Assembly: GCA_009840115.1 (NCBI GenBank)
Contig: VXOJ01000011.1
Coordinates: forward strand, 184,006-248,005
DNA: 64,000 bases
Origin: Gemmatimonadales bacterium
Lineage (GTDB): Bacteria > Gemmatimonadota > Gemmatimonadetes > Palauibacterales > Palauibacteraceae
Direction of reading: 5' to 3'
Shown here: positions 53,477-63,529 of the stretch, piece by piece
Numbering within the stretch: position 1 is the stretch's first letter
Layout of the letters: each line of letters opens with the position of its first letter
Program-made: the position numbers and the translations under genes
The notes under the pieces: model-generated
The model's database searches: none
What the model was told of the DNA's origin: nothing
The model's input: the letters and a program-made list of their open reading frames with translations, nothing else

Positions 53477-54879
53477 GGGACCAACTCCTCCAGGGCGTCG
53501 GGGTCGCGGGGGAGCGCGTCGGTGAGGACTTCGGCGCCGTCGTCCGTGACGAGGAGGACCTCTTCCACGAACACCGAGACGCCCAGGTCGTGGTTGTAGT
53601 ACCACGGTTCGATCGTGAAGACCATTCCGGGGGCGAGCGGTTCGTCGAGAAGGGCCGGATCTCCGGTCGACAGCCCGATGTGGTGGCCGAAGAAGGAGGG
53701 TGTCTGCATGTACGGCTCCTCCTCGTCCGGTATCGCGTCGTACGCCACCTGCGTGAGTTCGCGCAGGGTGACGCCCGGGCGCACGGCGGCGATCACGGCC
53801 TCCGCGGCCCGCGTGCTCACGAGGAGCTTCTCCCGCTGCACCTCGGTGAAGGCGCCGTTCACCGGGAAGGTCCGTCCCACGTCGCTCACGTAGCCGTTGA
53901 TCTCGCACCCCACGTCGAAGATCACGAGGTCGCCGTCCTGCAGCGTGCGGTTGCGGCGGTTGTAATGGGCCGCGAGGACGCGCCACGGCCACAGGCTGTT
54001 GGGACCCGACTTGATGATCGGCGTGAACGGGATGGACTGGGCGCCCGCCTCCCGGCAGGTGCGCTCGAACTCGCCCTGGAGCGTGCGCTCGTCGACCCCC
54101 GGCCGAACGAGGGCGGCGGCGGCCCGGATCCCGGCCATGGTGGCGTCCGCCGCGCGCCGCATGCGCATGATCTCGGCGGGCGACTTCACCATGCGCAGAC
54201 GGGCGACGATCTCGAACGCGTTCACGAACTCCGCCTCGGGATGGTCGTCTCGCAGCCGCCGGATGAGAGACGCCGTGGGGTCGAGACTCCCGACCAGAGG
54301 GACGACCGGATTGGGGACCTCACCCGCGACACCCGCGTTCACCCGCAGGATCTCGCCCCTCCCCACGCGCTCGCGCAGAAAGCCCCCGAGTTCGGCGACG
54401 TCCCGGTAGTCATCCGCGCCGCCGATGCCGCGGATCTGGTAGTCGTCCAGCAGCGGACGGCCCGGGAAGTCGTTCGGCCGGCCCGGGTTCTCGAAGCGCG
54501 GATCGCTCTGCGGCATGAAGAGAATCGAGATGTCGCGTCTCGCGTCCAGCACGAGCATCGACTGCGGGACTTCCAGCCCCGTCAGGTACCAGAAGTCCTC
54601 GAGTTGCCGGAACGTCTCACCGTGCGTGATGCCGTCCGACGAAGGCACGAGCAGGAGACCGCCTCCGGTGGCGCGCAGGCCGTCGAGGATGCGGTTGCGG
54701 CGAAACTCGTACTCCTGCGGGCGGAAGCCCGGGCGGACCCAGTCGGAGTAGCGTTGCTCAGGCGTCTGCGCCGAGAGCGGCTCCGGACCCCCCGCGACGG
54801 AGCCCACGCCCGGCAGGCCCGCGAGCAGGCAGCTCGCGACCAGCAGGCCACAGGTCCGATAGGCGGGCGCCGCGTTCAA
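53473..54879 (-). CDS. Secreted M24 family metallopeptidase (Xaa-Pro aminopeptidase-like), copy 2
   Basis: 468 residues with a signal peptide (cleaved near LSAQT). The N-terminal creatinase-like domain is present, with the metal core FDVGCEINGYVSDVGR (two Asp), FGHHIG (His), FTIEPWYY (Glu) and VFVEEVLLVT (Glu). It fits bacterial Xaa-Pro aminopeptidases better than the copy at 31777. ATGA overlap with the Tsx-like gene and GTGA overlap with DUF1684 show a tightly coupled operon. Confidence 0.87.
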   Translation of the reverse strand: MNAAPAYRTCGLLVASCLLAGLPGVGSVAGGPEPLSAQTPEQRYSDWVRPGFRPQEYEFRRNRILDGLRATGGGLLLVPSSDGITHGETFRQLEDFWYLTGLEVPQSMLVLDARRDISILFMPQSDPRFENPGRPNDFPGRPLLDDYQIRGIGGADDYRDVAELGGFLRERVGRGEILRVNAGVAGEVPNPVVPLVGSLDPTASLIRRLRDDHPEAEFVNAFEIVARLRMVKSPAEIMRMRRAADATMAGIRAAAALVRPGVDERTLQGEFERTCREAGAQSIPFTPIIKSGPNSLWPWRVLAAHYNRRNRTLQDGDLVIFDVGCEINGYVSDVGRTFPVNGAFTEVQREKLLVSTRAAEAVIAAVRPGVTLRELTQVAYDAIPDEEEPYMQTPSFFGHHIGLSTGDPALLDEPLAPGMVFTIEPWYYNHDLGVSVFVEEVLLVTDDGAEVLTDALPRDPDALEELVP

Positions 54880-55661
54880 AGCCGCCAGACCACGAGGAAC
54901 TGGACCACGCTCTCCGACACGTCCGTCCCCAGCTTGTTGTGCCAGTACTGGTATTCGATGCCGCTCATCAGGCGACCTCCCTCGCCGCCCAGGATCCGGC
55001 CCACGTCCACGGTCAACTGCGGCTGGGCGAGGATCCAGGCGCGGACTTCGTCGCCGAATTCATTCGTTACGGCACCAATGTACTCCGCGTGGCCGGTGAA
55101 GGTGAACGTCTGGCCCATCATCTCCCACGTCGCGAGCCAGTTCACATCGAACATCCAGCCGTCGTCCGTCGCCGGCGCGCCGCCGTTGTCGACCCCGCTC
55201 GAAGCGTCGACGATGCGGGCGAAGTCCGTGTTGAGGAAGATGAACCCCGGGATGCCCCACGACGCGCGAAACCCCGGTGTGTACTTGAGCACCTTCGCCT
55301 GCGACCCGTAGTTCACGCCGCCCAGCAGGGCGAAGTCGCGGATCGGGCCGAACCCGGCGCGGCCACCGCTGATCTTCCCCAGACTCAGCGAGGGATACCA
55401 CTCGCCGTACAGGTCCTTCTCGTTGAACCCGTCGTTCCCCCCATCCGCCGTGTAGTCGAAGAACATGAAGTGGTCGCCCCACGACCACTGCGCGGCGTGC
55501 TGGAAGGTGACGACCGTCGTTCCGTGTCTCGTGTCCGCGAACGGGTTCACGAGCTTGCCGAGCTGGAGCTGGAATTCCGCTTGGCCGGCCGCGGCCGCAG
55601 GCGCCGCGAGGAGGAGCAGAACCGTGGACAGCCCGCGAAGTGACCGTGCGGTCAGATTCAT
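54876..55661 (-). CDS. Tsx-like nucleoside-specific outer-membrane channel
   Basis: 261 residues, a signal peptide ending AAGQAE. The barrel has strands such as TTVVTFQHAAQWSWGDHFMF and FLVVWRL at the end. The order FFDYTADGGNDGFNEKDLYGEW with Trp/Tyr-rich strands fits the Tsx/DUF5020 family that passes nucleosides across the outer membrane. Next upstream is a purine permease, so the pair would import purine nucleosides and bases in two steps. It overlaps the M24 gene by 4 bases (ATGA). Confidence 0.8.
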   Translation of the reverse strand: MNLTARSLRGLSTVLLLLAAPAAAAGQAEFQLQLGKLVNPFADTRHGTTVVTFQHAAQWSWGDHFMFFDYTADGGNDGFNEKDLYGEWYPSLSLGKISGGRAGFGPIRDFALLGGVNYGSQAKVLKYTPGFRASWGIPGFIFLNTDFARIVDASSGVDNGGAPATDDGWMFDVNWLATWEMMGQTFTFTGHAEYIGAVTNEFGDEVRAWILAQPQLTVDVGRILGGEGGRLMSGIEYQYWHNKLGTDVSESVVQFLVVWRL

Positions 55662-55713
55662 TCAGCCTCTCTATCGAGGAGGATCAGGGCCAGCGTGGTC
55701 GCGCGCCGGGAGG

Positions 55714-57012
55714 TTAAAGCCAGATGAACTTCGCGGCGAACACCAGCGCCACCACGAGCAGCATCGGCGGACACTCGCGCCACCGGCCCGCCAGCACCTT
55801 GATGGCGACGTAGGTGATGAAGCCGAGGCCGATGCCGTCGGCGATGGAATACGTGAGGGGTATCGCGATCGCGGTCACGACCGCCGCGGCGGACTCCGTG
55901 ATGTCGTCCCATTCCACGTCCTTCAACGCGCGGGCCATGAGACAGGCGACGTAGAGAATCGCCGCCGCGGTCGCGAACGGAGGGACGGACTCCGCCAGCG
56001 GCGCGAGGAAGAGACAGACCAGGAACAGTCCGGACACGACGACGGCCGTCAGACCGGTGCGGCCGCCGGCGCTCACCCCCGCCGCGCTCTCGATGTAGCT
56101 GGTGACCGACGAGGTCCCGAGCAGGGTCCCCGCCACGGTCCCGGTCGAGTCGGCCATCAGGGCCCGCTGGATCCGAGGCAGCCGCCCATCGTCGTCGAGC
56201 AGGTCGGCCTGGTGCGCGACGCCGATCAGCGTGCCCGCCGTGTCGAAGAGATCGACGATGAGGAAGGTGAAGATGACCGCGATCATGCCCAGTTGCAGTG
56301 CGGCGCCGATGTCGAGCGCGAACAGCGTGGGGGTCGGATCCGGGGGCAGCGACGCGAAGCCGTGCCACTCCGAAACGCCGAGGAGCAGGCCGATGGCCGT
56401 CACGCCGAGCATCCCCAGAATCGCCGCGCCCGGCACGCGACGCGCCGAGAGCGCCGCGATCGCGCAGAAGCCGAGCAGGCCGAGCACGGCCGGCGCCGAC
56501 GTCAGTTCGCCCACGGTGACGAGCGTGGCCGGACTCCCCTCGATGATCCCCGCGCTCCGCAGCGCGATGACGCCGAGGAAGATCCCGATGCCGGCCGAGA
56601 TCGCCATCTTCTGGCCCCGCGGGATCGCGTCGATGATCCAGCGCCTGACCGGGAGCACGCTCAGCGTGACGAACAGCGTCCCCGACAGGAACACGGCCCC
56701 GAGCGCGACCTCCCAGGCGTACCCCATGCCGAGCACGACGCCGTAGGTGAAGAAGGCGTTCAGCCCCATCCCCGGCGCCAGCGCGATGGGGTAGTTCGCG
56801 TACAGCCCCATCACGAGCGTGGCGAAGGCCGTCGCGAGGCAGGTCGCGACGAACACGGGGCCGAACGGCATGCCCGCCTCGGAGAGGATCGACGGATTGA
56901 CGAAGGCGATGTAGACCATCGTCAGGAAGGTCGTGACCCCCGCGATCACCTCCGTCCGCACGTCGGAGCCGCGCTCCGACAGCCTGAACCAGCGTTCGAG
57001 CGTCCCGGTCAT
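55714..57012 (-). CDS. NCS2 purine permease (AzgA-like)
   Basis: 432 residues from ATG 57012; the frame extends to 57717 only as an antisense shadow of the AddA gene. About 12-14 hydrophobic helices. The start VIAGVTTFLTMVYIAFVNP and the following ATCLATAFATLVMGLYANYP are typical of AzgA-type NCS2 carriers of adenine, hypoxanthine and guanine. The later DLFDTAGTL is also typical. With the Tsx-like channel just downstream and a deaminase remnant at the end of the window, purine salvage is the likely theme. Confidence 0.9.
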   Translation of the reverse strand: MTGTLERWFRLSERGSDVRTEVIAGVTTFLTMVYIAFVNPSILSEAGMPFGPVFVATCLATAFATLVMGLYANYPIALAPGMGLNAFFTYGVVLGMGYAWEVALGAVFLSGTLFVTLSVLPVRRWIIDAIPRGQKMAISAGIGIFLGVIALRSAGIIEGSPATLVTVGELTSAPAVLGLLGFCAIAALSARRVPGAAILGMLGVTAIGLLLGVSEWHGFASLPPDPTPTLFALDIGAALQLGMIAVIFTFLIVDLFDTAGTLIGVAHQADLLDDDGRLPRIQRALMADSTGTVAGTLLGTSSVTSYIESAAGVSAGGRTGLTAVVVSGLFLVCLFLAPLAESVPPFATAAAILYVACLMARALKDVEWDDITESAAAVVTAIAIPLTYSIADGIGLGFITYVAIKVLAGRWRECPPMLLVVALVFAAKFIWL

Positions 57013-57082
57013 CGCCTCGACTCCTCGCAGGGGTGTGGTCTCTGATCCTGCGAAGCGGCACCCGATCGCGCCACGCCCGGGA

Positions 57083-60000
57083 TCACCTCTGCGGCTTCTC
57101 CGGCATGGGAACGAGTTCGTTAGGGCCGGTGAAATGCAGGCCCACGGCGACCCGGCCGGCCATGCTCGAGGCGGCGGCCCGGTACACGTCGGCCTGGATC
57201 CGGTAGCCGCGGGCGGCATGCGGCGCCTGGGCCGCCGTGATGGGGTGCGTCTTGAAGTCGATGACGAGGGCGTCCAGTCCCTCTTCCAGGCCGAGGGCTC
57301 CGGCCAGGCGGGCAGGGGCGGTGCCGGGGGCCGGGCCGGTGTCGGGACCTTTGAGACGCCGGTACAGGTCGAACGCGCCGAACCGCCAATCCCGGGCTCC
57401 GAGGAGGTGCGTGAAGGTGAGTTCCTTCCAGTAGTCGCGGCCGAGTTCGCCCTCCGTGTACCAGGCCCACTCCTCGCTGGCGGCCACGCGGCGGATCTCC
57501 TCCTCCAGTTGCTCGCGGTATTCGCTCCCCGGGCGGAGCATGGCTTCGAGTTCGGGCTCGTCCAGGGAGCCGATGGTCTCTTCGACGACCCGCGCGATCT
57601 CGGCCTCCGCCTCCAGCCGCTCCAGCACGCCGTGGATGATCTGGCCCCGGACCAGGGCCGGGAGTCCCGCCTCCTGCGTCGAGGTTTCGGGCGCGAAGTG
57701 CCAGGGGGCGAGGGCACCGTGCCTGTACCGGCGCTCCCATTCCTCCGGATCCTCTTCCAGGAGCATGAGTTCGGTCGCCGAGCGGGTCCAGCGCAGCGGC
57801 GGCTCGGGGAGCGGATGGATCAACGCCGGCGGCGTCGCCGTCTCGTACCGGTCCAGCCACTCCAGCATCGGCGGGCGTCTCGTCTCGGGGGCGGCACTCA
57901 CCTCCGCGTGTTGTCGTGTCGTGGCATCGCCTTTGGCCAGCCAGCGGTCGTAGCCCTTGTTGCCGCCGGTCGGCCCCACGATGACCAGGCGGTCGCGGGC
58001 CCGCGTCGCCGCCACGTACAGGAGACGCGCTTCCTCGGCCTTCGACTCGAGTTCCTCGCGGCGCACCAGGCGGTTACCCCGTTTCCCACGGGCATCCGCT
58101 CTCAGGCAGAAGAGGGGGCCCAGTTCCGGATCCGACCAGTACACGTTCGAAGGCTGACGCCACAGCGCCTTCTCGACCCCGACCAGGAAGACGACGGGCC
58201 ACTCCAGCCCCTTGGCCTGGTGAATCGTCGAGAGCGTGACGATGTCATCTTCCTTCGAATAGAGAGGGGCCTGCGGGAGCCCGATGTCGCGGTTCATCGA
58301 CCGGTCCCACACCTCGAAGAACGCGGTGAGGTCGTGAGCTCGGTGCGACGCCGCGAAGTGTATGAGACTCTGGAGGTTCCCGAGAACCTCCTCCGCACCC
58401 TCCATGAGAAGGATGTGAAGGCGGTATCCGGTGCGTACAAGCAGTTCCTCGATGACCTCGTCCAGCCCCATCCGCGGCGCGAGCTGGCGCAGATCGTCGA
58501 GCACCGAGAGACCTTCCTCGAGCGCTTCCCGTTCAATTGCGGTGAGCCGCGGGTGGTCGGGAGCCTCCGGCCATTCTCCGTTCTCGAGCCACCGGCTCGC
58601 TTGGCGAAGGAGCGGCCCGCGGCGCCCCAGCATGCGCAGGCGGGCGATGGTCTCGTCCCTGAGTCCGACGAACGGTGAGCGCAGGTAGCCGAACGCCCGC
58701 AGGTCGTCCCGCTCGTTCTGCAGCAGCCGGAGGGCGTTCAGAACGTCGAGGATCTCCTGGCGCTCGCCCAGGTGCGCCATCCCCGACACGAAGTAGGGGA
58801 TGCCGTAGCGCTTGAGCGTCGTCTCGAAGTGCTTCAACCCGCCGCGGGAGCGGTAGAGGAGCGCGATGTCCCGGAATGCGAGCGGGCGCAGGCTGCCCGT
58901 GTCGGGATCCCGGATTTCGACCCGATCCACCGATTCCAGAATCCAGGAAGCGATGCGGACGGCTTCGGCCTCGCGCCGAGCGCCCACCGTTCTGCCTTCA
59001 ACACCGATCCAATCCACCCCGGTCTCCGCATGGTCGGGGATGCCGGCCACCAGGTCCGTGTAGCCGATACGGCTCGGAAGCCGTTCCTCCGCGAGGCCAT
59101 CTCCCGTCTCCTTCATCGAGACCCCGCTCACGACGTTCACGAAATCGACGATCGGGGGGGCGCTGCGGAAGTTCCGGGAGAGATCCAGGACTTCGCCTTC
59201 CTCCGCGAAATCGGCGGCGACTTCGTTCCACACGGAGATATCGGCGCCCCGGAAGCGATAGATGCTCTGCTTGGGGTCGCCCACGAGGAAGAGTTGGGGG
59301 CGGTCCGCGCCCCGGGCGATGGCGAAGGCGATGTCCCGCTGCGTGAAGTCCGTGTCCTGGAACTCATCGATGATGAGCATCCGGTAGCGGTCGCGGATCG
59401 CGGCGAGCGCGGCCTGACCGGACGCGCCGGCCAGCAGTTCGGCCGCCCCAAGGACCAGGCTGTCGAAGTCGCGCTGGTTCTCCTCTTCCAACCAGGCGTC
59501 CCAGCGCCCGCGGGCTTCGCGGGCCACATCCAGGAGATGCGAGCAGATCGCGAGCGCCTCTTCGTCCTTTTCCTCGCGCTCGGGACTCGCGGCCAGGACG
59601 GCCGGCAGATCCAGCGCGCCAGGGCGGCCGTGGGCCTCGAACAGGTCGAGCGTGCCGTCCTCCGCAGGGGGCAATTCGGGCAGTTCGGGCTGCAGCCACC
59701 TCGAGTAACGCCTCTCGCGCCACCGCAGGTCGCGCAGGACGTCCCGCACATGATCGGTGGCGCCTCGGAAGCGCTCCCCGCCGGTCAGCTTCCAGCGGCG
59801 GAGCAGCGCCTGCGCCGCGGGGTCTTCCGCCTCGAGCCTTTCGAGGAGGAGCGCCTTGATCAGTTCGTCCTGCTCGGCCCACGCGCTGTCCTCGTCCAGG
59901 ACCTCGTACGTGGGATCGATCCCCAGGCGCAGCGCGTGTTCGCGCAGCAACTCGCCGCAGAAGGAATGGATGGTCCCGACCGAAGCGCGGTCGATCTCCC

Positions 60001-60298
60001 AGCGCAGGTCGCCTGCGCGGTCCGATGCCTCGATCTGCTTCCTGAGTTGTCGCTTCAGGTCGTAGGCCGCCTTCTCCGTGAACGTGACCGCGGCGATCTC
60101 GTCGAGCCCGCACGGGTCGGCGGGCGGTTCGATGGGTTCGCCCGTCTGCTCGCTGACGCCGAACGGGAGTCCGAGCCGCCACATGATTTTGCCGACCACC
60201 GTCGTCGTCTTGCCCGTACCGGCGTTCGCGACGAGGAGCGTATCGTCCTCGGACCGGATCGCCCGCACCTGTTCGGGGGTCCACCGGATCTCAGCCAT
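57083..60298 (-). CDS. addA: AddA-type helicase/nuclease subunit
   Basis: 1071 residues. UvrD-type helicase motifs: Walker A ANAGTGKTTT (residues 25-34), Walker B LIIDEFQDTDF, motif III LVGDPKQSIYRFRGAD, and later TLSTIHQAKGLEWPVVF and YVAATRARD. The C-terminus carries the RecB-type nuclease with RGQIIHGVLE and LVIDFKTHP. With the next upstream gene it forms a double-strand-break end-processing complex like AddAB. Its start lies inside the AddB end (8-base overlap), so translation is coupled. No Chi sequence can be inferred. Confidence 0.9.
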   Translation of the reverse strand: MAEIRWTPEQVRAIRSEDDTLLVANAGTGKTTTVVGKIMWRLGLPFGVSEQTGEPIEPPADPCGLDEIAAVTFTEKAAYDLKRQLRKQIEASDRAGDLRWEIDRASVGTIHSFCGELLREHALRLGIDPTYEVLDEDSAWAEQDELIKALLLERLEAEDPAAQALLRRWKLTGGERFRGATDHVRDVLRDLRWRERRYSRWLQPELPELPPAEDGTLDLFEAHGRPGALDLPAVLAASPEREEKDEEALAICSHLLDVAREARGRWDAWLEEENQRDFDSLVLGAAELLAGASGQAALAAIRDRYRMLIIDEFQDTDFTQRDIAFAIARGADRPQLFLVGDPKQSIYRFRGADISVWNEVAADFAEEGEVLDLSRNFRSAPPIVDFVNVVSGVSMKETGDGLAEERLPSRIGYTDLVAGIPDHAETGVDWIGVEGRTVGARREAEAVRIASWILESVDRVEIRDPDTGSLRPLAFRDIALLYRSRGGLKHFETTLKRYGIPYFVSGMAHLGERQEILDVLNALRLLQNERDDLRAFGYLRSPFVGLRDETIARLRMLGRRGPLLRQASRWLENGEWPEAPDHPRLTAIEREALEEGLSVLDDLRQLAPRMGLDEVIEELLVRTGYRLHILLMEGAEEVLGNLQSLIHFAASHRAHDLTAFFEVWDRSMNRDIGLPQAPLYSKEDDIVTLSTIHQAKGLEWPVVFLVGVEKALWRQPSNVYWSDPELGPLFCLRADARGKRGNRLVRREELESKAEEARLLYVAATRARDRLVIVGPTGGNKGYDRWLAKGDATTRQHAEVSAAPETRRPPMLEWLDRYETATPPALIHPLPEPPLRWTRSATELMLLEEDPEEWERRYRHGALAPWHFAPETSTQEAGLPALVRGQIIHGVLERLEAEAEIARVVEETIGSLDEPELEAMLRPGSEYREQLEEEIRRVAASEEWAWYTEGELGRDYWKELTFTHLLGARDWRFGAFDLYRRLKGPDTGPAPGTAPARLAGALGLEEGLDALVIDFKTHPITAAQAPHAARGYRIQADVYRAAASSMAGRVAVGLHFTGPNELVPMPEKPQR

Positions 60299-63200
60299 CG
60301 GTGTCTGCCCCGCCGCTCACGGCATCTTCCCCGGGGTCGTCCCCGAAGTCCCCGAAGCGGTGTTCCCCATCGAGTTGCGCCTCGCTGCGACGGATCTCGG
60401 GCCTGGGATCCCAGGGCACCCAACCTCCCTTCCACGAGGCGACCGCCTCGAAGCACCCGGCCCGCACACGGCCGGGGATGGACAACGCCATGGAAAGGGC
60501 CCGCTCGTACCGCTCCTCGCCAAACTCGACGCGGCCTCCGTTCAGCGGCTTTCCGGGACTCCTGATCGACCGGTAGCGGCAGGAGCCCATCGCGTAGCCA
60601 CGGTCAGCCATCACCTGGGCGTAGAGAACGCCCTGGAGGGCGGTGCCGTCATCGAATTTCGGCGCACCCGGGGTTCCGCCGCTCTTGTAGTCCAGTACGT
60701 GGTGCCGTCCGTCGGCCGTAATGCTCCGATCCACGCGGTCGATGAACCCGCAGAGCCGGAGGCGGGCAGAATGGCCGCGGACATCCTCACCTTCGAGGAA
60801 CGTGTGTTCGTCGTCGAACCCGAACGCGAACTCGGTGTGCACGGGCCGCTCGCCCTTCGCTGCCATGTGCCCGAGTTCCCACGCGATGTAGTCGTGCACC
60901 GCCGTGAGGATCGTCTCTCGCGTCTGCTCCCAGAGGGCTTCGACGCCGAGCCATTCTCCTCTTTCCACGCGTTCGGCGCAGACCTCCTCGGAGATCTCCG
61001 CCAGACGATGCTCGGCCGCGTCCGAAAGGGAGAGGGGGAGCGCGTCCTTGAACTCGGAGTAGAAGCGCTCGAGGATCTCGTGGGCGATGCTCCCGAAGAT
61101 GAGCGGGGTCGTCTCTTCTTCAGCCTCTTCAACGCCTTCGAGCCACAGCACGCGTTCGATGAGGAACGTAAACGGAGACCGGGCGTAGGCTTCGAGCTTG
61201 CCGGCGGACCACCGGTGGTCGTCGTCGAAGCGATGCGCCAGTTCCCGGAGCACGTCCGGGTCGCGCAGGTGGCCGTTCCAGGGATTCGGCCGATAGGCGG
61301 GATGCCGCATCCCCTCCATACGCGGGGAGGGCAGGAGGAAGCCGGGGTAGCGCTCGAGCCCCGGGCCACGGTGGATCTCCGCCGCGGCCGCCACGATGGC
61401 GCGGGCGATCCGCCCGGGGCGGGCGGGGGCGATGCGGGTCGACCCCTCCGCATCGGGCCGGCCGAGCGTGTCGTACAGTGCGAAGGCGGCGCGACGGTCC
61501 GCCTCGGCCGGGGTTACCGGTTGCTCGTCGTCGAAGGGCCGGCGGATCCGTGGCAACTCGATGGCATCGTCATGCGGCGGAACCATGAGGGACGGCAGCA
61601 GAGGGGTGCCGCCGGCATCTGTCGTCCGGTAACTGACGCACACGGGGCCCGCCTGCTGGGTGACGGCGCGCCACAGCCCGCGCTCCCGGCGCAGCGCCTC
61701 GTTGCGATGGCTCACTGGCAGCCCGAAATCGGCGAGGCGGCGGCGTTCCGCGTCGGTGAACACCCCGGTGAAGCCGGTCGTGCGCGGGAACTCGCGATCG
61801 TTCGCGTGCACGACGAAGGTGTGGGCGAAGGGGACGAGCGCCGCGTCGTGCGCCTCCAGAACCTGCACTCCCTTCTGGCCCGGCGTGGAGAGGGAGAGTT
61901 CGTTCGCCTGCAGGAGTTTCCTGAGGAGCGCATGCCACGCTGCCGGCGGCAGGGCATCGTCCGAGTGGTCGAGATCCCGCCATTCCCTGAGTAGCCGCTC
62001 CAGGAGAAGGATCCCGCGCTGGTCGGAGCGCACGACCTCCCACCGTTCCTCGACGGCATCGCACACTCTGCGCCTCAGGTTGAAGACGCCGCGGTCCTCC
62101 GCGAGCAGGGCCAGGGTGAGCTCGATCCATTCGGCCTCGGTGCGGGCCTGACCCAGCGGCGCGAGCTCCTCGCGCATGGCGGCGAACGCGTCGATGTCCT
62201 TCTCGACCCGGTCCAGGAAGAGCCCGCGACCACGGATCTCGCGTGCCTTTTCGATGACGAGTTGCCTGAGACCGACGAGGCCTTCCGCCCAGGCTTCGAG
62301 CCCCACGACGCGCCGGTTCGCCGCGATCGCATCGACGCTCCGGAGGTCTACGCGCGTGTTGAAATAGGGGTGCTCCAGGAGGGCCCGCAGGGACCGATAG
62401 TCCCAGTTGCGGGCGGCGCCCCGCAGGAGCAGGAGGAGGGCCTTGAGCGCCGGGATCTCGTCAAGCGGCGTCCGGATACGGGCCGCGGCCGGAACGCCGG
62501 CCCGTCGCAGGGCCCTGTATGCGCGGTGCGTGTTGTCGCGGCCGGAACGCGCCACGACCGCGACCCGATGCGGCTCCGCGGCACCCGATACCAGAATCTC
62601 CTTGACCTGCCGCGCGACCCAGGCCATCTCCCGCGCCGCGTCCGGGACGGGTTGAACCCTAAGCGGTTGCGCGCCCCCGCCCGAATCGCCAACGACCTCC
62701 GTTCGGGCTGCCAGGCCGTCGAAGAACGGATCGGGCTCCGGTTCCAGTGGGAGATAGAGGTGGACGTCGACCTCCTCCTGCCGGGCGAGCGCCTTGATGA
62801 TGCGTCGACGCGTGCGCGGACTCCCGATGCTGTAGATGTGCAATTCGGGGGCGCCTCGGACGGCCTCCGGGAGTCCACCCGCCTCGATCCGGTGCGCGAT
62901 GTGCGCGTTCACGGAACGGGCATCCAGGAGGTCGCGTTCCCGCAGCGAGTCGAGGTACGCGCGGTAGACCTCGACGACCCACCGGTTGCGGCGTCGTGCG
63001 AAGTCGTCGCCCCCGAGCCGATCCAGCGCCCGTTCGAGCCGCTCCGGCGGGACGCCTTCCGGCAACAGGTCACCGAGCAGCCGGTCGAGCATGTGGCCAC
63101 GGATCACGCCGTCGCCCCGGCCGGGCTCCCGCCCAAGGATGCGACGCCCCAGCCGTGCCGCGTGCCGGCTCACCAGCCGGCGGCGCGTGAGCAGCCCCAC

Positions 63201-63452
63201 GGACTTCGCCCGGATACCGAAACGGTCGACGAGGTCCCCGAACAGGGTGACGGGCGGGTCAAGCCACCCCGGATGGCCGCGTGCCTGGGAAGCTTCGTAC
63301 AGGAGGTCGCGCAGGTGGGCGTTGTTGAGCCAGATCCAGGCCGACGCCGCGACGCCGGGCTCAGCCGGTGGCGCCGCTCCCGCCAGGAATCGGTCGACGC
63401 ACGCCTCCCACAGGGGGGCCGCCGCCGGCGCTCGAACTACGTTGAGAGGCAC
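60291..63452 (-). CDS. addB: AddB-type helicase-like/nuclease subunit
   Basis: 1053 residues from a GTG start. The N-terminal half is inactive helicase-like: the Walker A lysine region of some AddB proteins is not seen (MPLNVVRAPAAAPLWEACV at the start). The C-terminal RecB-like nuclease has LIFGSIAHEILERFY, then HHVLDYKSGG. Only one cysteine remains near where the iron-sulfur ligands of Bacillus AddB cluster (GSCRYRS), so that cluster may be absent. It acts with AddA to process broken ends. Confidence 0.85.
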   Translation of the reverse strand: MPLNVVRAPAAAPLWEACVDRFLAGAAPPAEPGVAASAWIWLNNAHLRDLLYEASQARGHPGWLDPPVTLFGDLVDRFGIRAKSVGLLTRRRLVSRHAARLGRRILGREPGRGDGVIRGHMLDRLLGDLLPEGVPPERLERALDRLGGDDFARRRNRWVVEVYRAYLDSLRERDLLDARSVNAHIAHRIEAGGLPEAVRGAPELHIYSIGSPRTRRRIIKALARQEEVDVHLYLPLEPEPDPFFDGLAARTEVVGDSGGGAQPLRVQPVPDAAREMAWVARQVKEILVSGAAEPHRVAVVARSGRDNTHRAYRALRRAGVPAAARIRTPLDEIPALKALLLLLRGAARNWDYRSLRALLEHPYFNTRVDLRSVDAIAANRRVVGLEAWAEGLVGLRQLVIEKAREIRGRGLFLDRVEKDIDAFAAMREELAPLGQARTEAEWIELTLALLAEDRGVFNLRRRVCDAVEERWEVVRSDQRGILLLERLLREWRDLDHSDDALPPAAWHALLRKLLQANELSLSTPGQKGVQVLEAHDAALVPFAHTFVVHANDREFPRTTGFTGVFTDAERRRLADFGLPVSHRNEALRRERGLWRAVTQQAGPVCVSYRTTDAGGTPLLPSLMVPPHDDAIELPRIRRPFDDEQPVTPAEADRRAAFALYDTLGRPDAEGSTRIAPARPGRIARAIVAAAAEIHRGPGLERYPGFLLPSPRMEGMRHPAYRPNPWNGHLRDPDVLRELAHRFDDDHRWSAGKLEAYARSPFTFLIERVLWLEGVEEAEEETTPLIFGSIAHEILERFYSEFKDALPLSLSDAAEHRLAEISEEVCAERVERGEWLGVEALWEQTRETILTAVHDYIAWELGHMAAKGERPVHTEFAFGFDDEHTFLEGEDVRGHSARLRLCGFIDRVDRSITADGRHHVLDYKSGGTPGAPKFDDGTALQGVLYAQVMADRGYAMGSCRYRSIRSPGKPLNGGRVEFGEERYERALSMALSIPGRVRAGCFEAVASWKGGWVPWDPRPEIRRSEAQLDGEHRFGDFGDDPGEDAVSGGADTDG

Positions 63453-63529
63453 GCGTCAGATATCGGACGAATCGATGGTCTCCGGGGATCGGGATCTACG
63501 CTCGACGGTCGTGCGGTTCACGCGCTCCG

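Noticed and set aside
60078..61994. 638-residue forward open frame over addB
   Set aside because: Antisense shadow with no motifs; addB and addA have full helicase/nuclease features.
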